Below, in pieces: positions 6,652 to 10,169 of a stretch of 10,169 nucleotides of DNA. The notes under the pieces are model-generated. The model had not been told where the DNA came from and made no database searches. It saw only the letters and a program-made list of their open reading frames with translations. Both the position numbers and the translations under genes were made by a program. The stretch covers positions 1-10,169 of the forward strand of contig CAZIFQ010000052.1 of NCBI GenBank assembly GCA_964538375.1, in the 5' to 3' direction. The first letter of the stretch is position 1. Each line of letters begins with the position of its first letter. This stretch comes from JAUUZQ01 sp964538375. Lineage in GTDB: Bacteria > Bacteroidota > Bacteroidia > Bacteroidales > GCA-2748055.

Positions 6652-6981
6652 ATGAGTTTGAGAGATGATGACATCAAAATGATCAAAGAAAAGTTTAAAA
6701 AGGATGCATTTGATCGGGTAGCAAATTCAGTGAGGAAGATGCCATTTAGCTCTGACCCTGATGATACCGAAACACAAAATGAGAGAAGGGTGCTTAGAGC
6801 AGAGTACTACGATAAATTAAAAGAATATTTATCCAGATTGAGAGAAGACGTTTTAAGGGAATGGCTTGCGGATAAAAATCCAGAGAACTCCAATGTTAAA
6901 AATATTCTTGTTGATTTAAATGAATATTTCGATGAGGTAGAAGATTCCGCTTTAAATTCATTTGATAACTCCACAAAATAA
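6652..6981 (+). CDS. Hypothetical acidic helical protein
   Basis: A 109-residue protein that I do not recognise. It has no signal peptide or membrane segment. It is highly charged, predicted mostly helical, and has an acidic second half (residues about 75-105: KNPENSNVKN, then LNEYFDEVEDS). About 20 residues in the middle (PFSSDPDDTETQ) look disordered. It follows the truncated glycosylase-like gene by 39 bp and could share its transcript. The ATG at 6652 is the first in the frame and is preceded by an A-rich run. Function unknown. Confidence 0.6.
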   Translation: MSLRDDDIKMIKEKFKKDAFDRVANSVRKMPFSSDPDDTETQNERRVLRAEYYDKLKEYLSRLREDVLREWLADKNPENSNVKNILVDLNEYFDEVEDSALNSFDNSTK

Positions 6982-7367
6982 TGGAACTCTGTACAAAAAG
7001 TAAGCGGAGGCAGGGAACAGATAATGCTGGCAGTATAGTTAGTGAAAAGACTTAATTTGATAAATATTATTATTAGTAACAATGCTGAAAATAATTTGAT
7101 TATTCGCTTATATGCATTAAGTGGAAATCCCGGACCATATGAACCACCTAAACCGTGTTAAAATGAGCCATTCTGAACTTCATTGAGATATGACTTAATT
7201 AATAGGTATTCAACAATATAGAATTCTCCCTATTTTTATGTTTATTGGTTCAATGCTAAGCGGTACAGGTGGTTCCAGTAGAGCGGGTTTTCCACTTTGG
7301 ACCCAAATAAGCCAAAACAAATCGAATTAATCCAAATAGAACAGCTGACTCTTTCGAGAGAAAAATC
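6982..7367. other. Intergenic stretch without recognisable features
   Basis: 386 bp between convergent genes. I find no coding frame of convincing composition, no tRNA and no strong terminator hairpin. The reverse-strand frame at 6807-7082 is a shadow of the preceding gene. Confidence 0.5.
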
Positions 7368-7703
7368 CTATCCCAAATTACCCCTGGCCATAAAATAGAA
7401 TCCAATGGCAGCAGGAACAAAATGCTTTAATATAGCATCAAACTCTAGCCCGTCTACAAAAATCATAAGGACAGATAAGACACAAATTACCAGGCCAGAA
7501 ACTACCGTAAGGGTATTATTCTTCAAAAAACCACCTACGATTATTGTTACTGCACATACAACCAGAACAAAGGCAATAATATACTCCAATGAATCAAATT
7601 TGAACTTTTCAAACATCTTGAAGTAATAACCGTAGAGAACAATTGCTACAGCAACTCGTAATAACCATTTGCCAACCGGAACAAGACTTTTAATCGGATT
7701 CAT
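7368..7703 (-). CDS. Small four-helix inner-membrane protein
   Basis: A 111-residue hydrophobic protein with four predicted membrane helices, at about 13-33, 41-60, 64-82 and 90-107, joined by very short loops. Charges at the N-terminus (MNPIKSLVPVGKW) and at KFKF (residues 33-36) suggest a compact bundle in the inner membrane. A GGFL turn closes helix 2, and the chain ends FYFMARGNLG. Similar small membrane proteins of unknown function are common in Bacteroidota; I do not recognise a named family. It is transcribed away from the beta-barrel gene, with 97 bp between the two start codons, so their promoters share that space. Confidence 0.7.
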   Translation of the reverse strand: MNPIKSLVPVGKWLLRVAVAIVLYGYYFKMFEKFKFDSLEYIIAFVLVVCAVTIIVGGFLKNNTLTVVSGLVICVLSVLMIFVDGLEFDAILKHFVPAAIGFYFMARGNLG

Positions 7704-7767
7704 AATACTCTGTTTATCAAAATTATTATAATCAATAATTAATACACGATCGTAACAAACAAATATA

Positions 7768-7775
7768 TATATTTG
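7768..7775 (+). promoter_or_regulatory. -7 box TATATTTG for the beta-barrel gene
   Basis: A perfect match to the Bacteroidota -7 consensus TAnnTTTG. Transcription would start near 7782, downstream of the ATG at 7777 but about 19 nt before the ATG at 7801. This decides the start of the next gene. The -33 TTG is not evident. Confidence 0.5.
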
Positions 7776-7800
7776 AATGATAAACGCAAAAATAAATAAA

Positions 7801-8277
7801 ATGAAAAAGCAATTAGGAATCTTACTTTTCTTCCTTTGTCTTGGAGTTTATGCTCAGGCTCAAGTACACCCACACGCTATTGGTCTTCGTGGAGGAGGTA
7901 ATGGAGATATAAATGGTGCTGAATTATCTTATCAGCATGGTCTGAGCAATGCTAACAGGATAGAGTTCGATCTGGGATGGGGTGGAAATGACAATGTCAG
8001 CCGTATGTTCTTAGCAGGAATTTACCACTGGGACATGAACATTACCGGGGGGTTAAACTGGTACATTGGACCCGGAGCAAGCGTAGGAATGTACAATGAT
8101 GGAAGTGGTGGATATATAAACGTTGCCCTCGGTGGACAGGTTGGATTAGAGTATGATTTTAACACACTTGACATCCCCTTGCTATTGAGTATAGACGGAC
8201 GTCCTATGTGGGATTTTCTGGGAGATAATTCCGGTTTGGGTTGGGGCGCTGCTCTGGGATTACGCTACACATGGTAG
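7801..8277 (+). CDS. Small outer-membrane beta-barrel protein
   Basis: A 158-residue secreted protein. Residues 1-20 are a classical signal peptide (MKKQLGILLFFLCLGVYAQA), cleaved before QVHPH. The mature part alternates glycine- and aromatic-rich segments such as AIGLRGGG, EFDLGWGG, GLNWYIGPGASVGMY and GWGAALGLRYTW. These have the alternating pattern of amphipathic strands, and the chain ends in an aromatic residue, as barrel proteins inserted by the BAM machinery do. The size suits an eight-stranded barrel. Similar proteins are common in Bacteroidota without assigned function. The ATG at 7801 is chosen over 7777 because it begins the signal peptide and because the promoter box at 7768-7775 would place the RNA start after 7777. 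Confidence 0.8.
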   Translation: MKKQLGILLFFLCLGVYAQAQVHPHAIGLRGGGNGDINGAELSYQHGLSNANRIEFDLGWGGNDNVSRMFLAGIYHWDMNITGGLNWYIGPGASVGMYNDGSGGYINVALGGQVGLEYDFNTLDIPLLLSIDGRPMWDFLGDNSGLGWGAALGLRYTW

Positions 8278-8309
8278 TATATAAAAAGCACTCATAACCA
8301 CGAGATATT

Positions 8310-8342
8310 AAATCCTGCAGAGAGATATTCTTTGCGGGATTT
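8310..8342 (+). terminator. Hairpin downstream of the beta-barrel gene
   Basis: AAATCCTGCA (8310-8319) pairs with TGCGGGATTT (8333-8342), a 10-bp stem with one G-T pair and a 13-base loop, 33 bp after the stop codon. The T-tract after it is weak (TTGTTGT). Confidence 0.5.
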
Positions 8343-8461
8343 GTTGTAAAATGGTGGTGCTCCATGTACTGATAACCCGGGAATTTTGGGTTTACTACTT
8401 CTAGTTATATAACTTTAGTTTTCTTGAAAACATTTTCATAAAACTATCATTAATAAGGACA

Positions 8462-8705
8462 ATCGAGTAGGCAGATAGGGATTAATTCCCTATCTGCCCT
8501 CTCACACCACCGTGCATACCGTTCGGTACACGGCGGTTCCTTAATTTATACCATTGACTAAGCTGTAATAATCCAAAAAGAAAATATACCAGGCTTGCTT
8601 AAGACGGTCACTGGTAACAGATCTGGACAAGATAGGACTATTGGCAGTGTGCCAGTAACCTTTCCTCGTATTCGCATACTCCCAAGCCTTGTATTTATTC
8701 CATCT
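8462..8705 (-). mobile_element. Group II intron, 3' end only
   Basis: On the minus strand this holds the end of the intron-encoded protein gene followed by the intron's 3' RNA domains. Domain V-like hairpin 8503-8540 (GAACCGCCGTG paired with CACGGTGGTG, two-base bulge, short GAAC loop) leads through TGAGAGG to a domain VI-like hairpin (GGCAGATAGGGA with its complement, 8470-8498) and ends CCTACTCGAT at 8462. This arrangement and the closing motif are typical of bacterial group II introns. Domains I-III, most of domain IV and nearly the whole reverse transcriptase are missing: at about 8705 the sequence changes abruptly into a plus-strand membrane-protein gene. It is a dead remnant whose 5' part was deleted. 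Confidence 0.75.
8541..8705 (-). pseudogene. C-terminal tail of group II intron reverse transcriptase/maturase
   Basis: About 54 residues with the conserved tail of intron-encoded reverse transcriptases. KAWEYANTRKGYWHTANSPI followed by LSRSVTSDRLKQA and FFLDYY corresponds to the HNH-less C-terminal region found in many bacterial intron proteins. The stop codon lies immediately before the domain V hairpin, as expected. The open frame continues upstream to 8786, but those codons are the antisense of a membrane-protein gene and are not part of the family. More than 80 percent of the protein is missing. Confidence 0.7.
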
Positions 8706-8872
8706 TGGGAATAGTGGTTGTAATTGGAGGTATTGGCCTCTATACCGCTGATAATGAAAAGTATAAAATTTGGTTATGGGGTTCAATAATTTTTTATCTA
8801 ATTCTTATGTATTCATTTCGTACGTGGGCTATTAAAATGAAGAAAGAATTGGATAGGCGAGGAGAAAAATAA
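8702..8872 (+). pseudogene. 3' fragment of a membrane-protein gene
   Basis: Fifty-six codons in frame from the junction with the intron remnant to a TAA. They encode a hydrophobic helix (ILGIVVVIGGIGLY), a short loop with charges (TADNEKYKIW), a second helix (GSIIFYLILMYSFRTWAI) and a basic tail (KMKKELDRRGEK). No start codon lies upstream in frame before the junction, and the 5' part is not recognisable on the other side of the intron remnant. The gene was evidently cut when the intron arrived or by a later deletion. A terminator follows 20 bp downstream, as expected for the 3' end of a real gene. Family unknown. Confidence 0.6.
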
Positions 8873-8892
8873 GCGAGGGACAACCAAGTGAC

Positions 8893-8935
8893 AAAAAAAG
8901 CCCCAATCCAAAGATTGAGGCCTCTCCTTATTTTT
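8893..8935 (+). terminator. Terminator after the membrane-protein fragment
   Basis: GCC.CAATC (8900-8908) pairs with GATTG.GGC (8913-8921) with one C/A mismatch and a CAAA loop. An A7 run precedes it and CTCTCCTTATTTTT follows. It fits the end of the plus-strand gene fragment and, less well, the minus-strand frame at 8945-9082. Confidence 0.6.
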
Positions 8936-8944
8936 CAATAATCA

Positions 8945-9082
8945 TTAAGGTATCCACGCCGTTACCTCCTCCATCGTCACCGTCCCAATCTCCAACTTGT
9001 TCTTCTTCCGATACCCCATCATTTCCTGGTGCAGTTTCCCGGGCTTCTCAAAGGCTTTTTTATAAGGTTTGGGAAAATCCAT
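8945..9082 (-). CDS. Short paralogous reading frame, copy 1 (45 aa, likely a remnant)
   Basis: Encodes a 45-residue basic peptide, MDFPKPYKKAF then EKPGKLHQEMMGYRKKNKLE and GTVTMEEVTAWIP. The core EKPGKL...GYxKKNKLE...EVxxWI reappears in the frameshifted frame at 9515-9672, at roughly 60 percent DNA identity. The conservation is at the protein level, so this was once coding. An in-frame stop lies nine codons upstream of the ATG, so if a longer N-terminus existed it is gone. It begins 28 bp after the lipoprotein gene on the same strand. I do not recognise the family. Confidence 0.45.
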   Translation of the reverse strand: MDFPKPYKKAFEKPGKLHQEMMGYRKKNKLEIGTVTMEEVTAWIP

Positions 9083-9110
9083 TGAAGTATGGAACTGGGT
9101 GTAAGATTAT

Positions 9111-9452
9111 TTACCTTTCAATAGGAAAGGTAACAATGTTGTCAGTGCTATCAATCATAATGTCGTAATAATAGCATGTATTCATCTCAACAGTATCAAT
9201 GAGTTCGATTTGCTTTACCGTAATAGTGAAAACTATTTCCCCTGGGGAATAGCTTACATACTCTGATTCCTCTCCTGGATCAATATTATTGAGGTTTACT
9301 GTGTTTCCACCTGTTGTTTTAATCTGAACACTTGCAGTTTCAGTCCCATTATTTACGATCCTAGCTTCGGGATCTTCTCCATTGCATTTATTACATGATG
9401 TAATATTTAGTGCAATCAGAACAGCTACTATAACGAAAGTTAGTTTTTTCAT
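9111..9452 (-). CDS. Small secreted lipoprotein
   Basis: A 113-residue protein with a lipoprotein signal peptide: MKKL, a hydrophobic stretch and the lipobox ITSC with the lipidated cysteine at 20. The mature domain of about 90 residues alternates short polar beta-strands (ARIVNNGTETASVQIKTTGG, then VNLNNIDPGEESEYVSYSPG and IVFTITVK) and looks like a compact beta-sandwich. It keeps C23 and C92, which could pair. It should be anchored in the outer or inner membrane facing the periplasm or the surface. It has no recognised family. It lies between two related short reading frames on the same strand. Confidence 0.75.
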   Translation of the reverse strand: MKKLTFVIVAVLIALNITSCNKCNGEDPEARIVNNGTETASVQIKTTGGNTVNLNNIDPGEESEYVSYSPGEIVFTITVKQIELIDTVEMNTCYYYDIMIDSTDNIVTFPIER

Positions 9453-9514
9453 ATTTAGTTTTAATTTTATAACTTATTTAACGCAACTTAATGAAGTTTA
9501 TTATTCGGTTTTTC

Positions 9515-9672
9515 TTAACTAATCCAGCCCGCAACCACCTCCGGACTCAGCCCCGGCAATTCCAGTTTGTTTTTCTTCTTATAACCATTCAGGTCATTGG
9601 CCAGTTTCCCCGGTTTCTCCACCTCTTCTATCTTCTCAATAGTTTTTTTGCCAGGTCAATTGACGACTTCAT
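9515..9672 (-). pseudogene. Short paralogous reading frame, copy 2, frameshifted at an A7 run
   Basis: From the ATG at 9672 the frame reads MKSSIDLAKK and then stops five codons later. A -1 shift at the A7 run (9643-9649) joins it to TIEKIEEVEKPGKLANDL, GYKKKNKLELPGL and SPEVVAGWIS, ending TAA at 9515. The shifted part matches the frame at 8945-9082. Loss of one A is the simplest reading. However, the run is phased as GC[A AAA AAA], the form of a classical -1 slippery heptamer, so translational frameshifting is possible. Reconstructed length is about 52 residues. Family unknown. Confidence 0.45.
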
Positions 9673-9794
9673 ATTCAAGTTTTCTAATTATTCCCCCATT
9701 TTCATCCCAAACCAAGGGGTAAGTGGAAAAGTTCCCACTTTCGGCAGCAAATTCGAGCCTTCGTCCCCTTTATGAGTTAGAAGAATTAATAAAA

Positions 9795-9814
9795 CCTAGC
9801 ACAAACCTAGCACA
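9795..9814. repeat. Paired CCTAGCACA sites, right
   Basis: CCTAGCACA occurs at 9795-9803 and 9806-9814, an 11-bp period, in the same orientation as the pairs at 119 and 694. Presumed arm-type recombinase sites at the far end of the element. Confidence 0.5.
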
Positions 9815-9820
9815 AACCAA

Positions 9821-9852
9821 AAACACCTACACAAATTAATGTGTAAGTGTTT
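9821..9852 (-). terminator. Rho-independent terminator, right copy
   Basis: The same hairpin as at 146-177 (AAACAC/GTGTTT and TACACA/TGTGTA), with its T-run on the minus strand, 11 bp past the 3' end of the second tRNA-like remnant. Confidence 0.55.
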
Positions 9853-9862
9853 GATTATTAAG

Positions 9863-9933
9863 TGTAGCGAGAGGGAGAATTGAACTCCCGACCTTCCCGA
9901 TTTTCAATCGGGACGCTCTAATCGCCTGAGCTT
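9863..9933 (-). pseudogene. tRNA-Phe-like remnant (GAA), second copy
   Basis: Identical to 187-257: intact D-, anticodon (GAA) and T-arms and 3' acceptor strand, but no 5' acceptor strand. The 32-bp core 9863-9894 is the direct-repeat partner of 546-577 and would be the right attachment site of the integrase-bearing unit. Confidence 0.75.
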
Positions 9934-10115
9934 CCAATTAGATGTTCAATATATATCCGGCTTTTTTTGCATTTAATTTCTGATTCTCGTTGAATTGCTT
10001 CTCTTTTTGAATGGAATGATTCCGAGTAGACCAGGATCCAGGGTCTCCCGGGTTTGGTGCTCCTGGTAGCCCCAAAGTTGTGTTTTTCAAGTCTTGTTTC
10101 AATATTGCTACAGTA
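9918..10115 (-). pseudogene. GIY-YIG nuclease gene, 5'-truncated copy
   Basis: Retains residues 20-84 of the nuclease encoded at 242-496 with no amino-acid change, including R27 and E63. It lacks residues 1-19, which carry both halves of the GIY-YIG signature. The open frame runs on to 10151 into unrelated IS-type sequence and supplies a spurious start. Without the signature tyrosines the protein cannot be active. The break coincides with the start of an insertion-element end, so insertion is the likely cause, and the missing 5' part may lie beyond the element outside the window. Confidence 0.85.
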
Positions 10116-10169
10116 TGTAGATTTCAATTGAAAAGTGTACAGGTATTTCAATCGAAAAGTGTCCAGTTA
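10116..10169. mobile_element. Terminal sequence of an IS21-like insertion element (partial)
   Basis: It begins with TGT immediately after the break in the GIY-YIG gene and contains two tandem copies of a 24-bp motif. These are ATTTCAATTGAAAAGTGTAC at 10121 and ATTTCAATCGAAAAGTGTCC at 10145, differing at only a few positions. Multiple terminal repeats of this GTGT(C/A)CA kind, starting with TGT, are characteristic of IS21-family ends. The transposase genes would lie to the right, outside the window. Confidence 0.55.

Larger units (their letters stand above)
9751..9862. repeat. Conserved unit end, right copy (pairs with 49-186)
   Basis: A gene-free stretch matching 49-186, from ATTCGA through CTTTATG, AGTTAGAAG, paired CCTAGCACA and the hairpin to the tRNA-derived core. 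It marks the right end of the unit that begins with the integrase at 546. Nothing else is seen between 9673 and 9750. Confidence 0.65.
9863..10115. repeat. Long direct repeat, copy 2 (pairs with 187-439)
   Basis: 253 bp that I find identical to 187-439. Identity stops abruptly at 10115, where sequence of insertion-element type begins. Confidence 0.9.

Noticed and set aside
8706..8786. Extension of the reverse-transcriptase frame to 8786
   Set aside because: These codons are antisense to a coherent membrane-protein frame and do not resemble intron proteins.
9491..9775. Plus-strand open frame of 94 codons
   Set aside because: It is the antisense shadow of the paralogous frame at 9515-9672.
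1..10169. CRISPR array, or a defence or toxin-antitoxin operon
   Set aside because: No regularly spaced repeats with spacers and no recognisable toxin, antitoxin or defence effector pair; the small genes at 6358 and 6652 are not a known pair.

Overview
The window looks like an accessory, partly decayed stretch of a Bacteroidota chromosome. The supporting evidence is: low GC; promoters of the TAnnTTTG type with little Shine-Dalgarno signal; a tyrosine recombinase of the kind common in Bacteroidota, lacking the usual first arginine; a small GIY-YIG nuclease of the type frequent in that phylum; and a very large periplasmic propeller/Y_Y_Y sensor fused to a SpoIIE-type phosphatase. I cannot name the genus.

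The layout is modular. A 32-bp sequence made of the T-arm and 3' acceptor strand of a tRNA gene, read on the minus strand, occurs three times in the same orientation (187-218, 546-577, 9863-9894). These copies divide the window into units. (1) To the left of 187 is the end of a unit with a hairpin and paired CCTAGCACA sites. (2) 187-545 is a 359-bp cassette holding only a GIY-YIG nuclease gene, whose stop codon lies inside a tRNA-Phe-like remnant. (3) 546-9862 is a ~9.3-kb unit that starts with paired repeats, a tyrosine recombinase and an excisionase-like HTH gene, and ends with the same hairpin and CCTAGCACA pair seen left of 187. (4) From 9863 there is a second GIY-YIG cassette, identical to the first over 253 bp, cut off at 10115 by what looks like the end of an IS21-type insertion sequence. 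No intact tRNA gene is present.

Inside the 9.3-kb unit, the plus strand carries the 1096-residue sensor phosphatase (2777-6067). It is followed by an apparently truncated uracil-DNA-glycosylase-like gene (6358-6612) and an unrecognised acidic helical protein (6652-6981). A small four-helix membrane protein (7368-7703, minus) is divergent from a secreted small beta-barrel protein (7801-8277, plus). The right third is a graveyard: the 3' end of a group II intron with the tail of its reverse transcriptase (8462-8705, minus) abuts the 3' part of a membrane protein gene (8702-8872, plus). Next come two related short reading frames (8945-9082 and a frameshifted copy at 9515-9672, both minus) flanking a small lipoprotein gene (9111-9452, minus).

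The recombinase, HTH gene and repeats plausibly form the integration/excision machinery of the 9.3-kb unit. The sensor phosphatase and the small genes would be cargo, although nothing in the sequence ties them functionally to mobility. The stretch 6068-6357 holds no recognisable gene.
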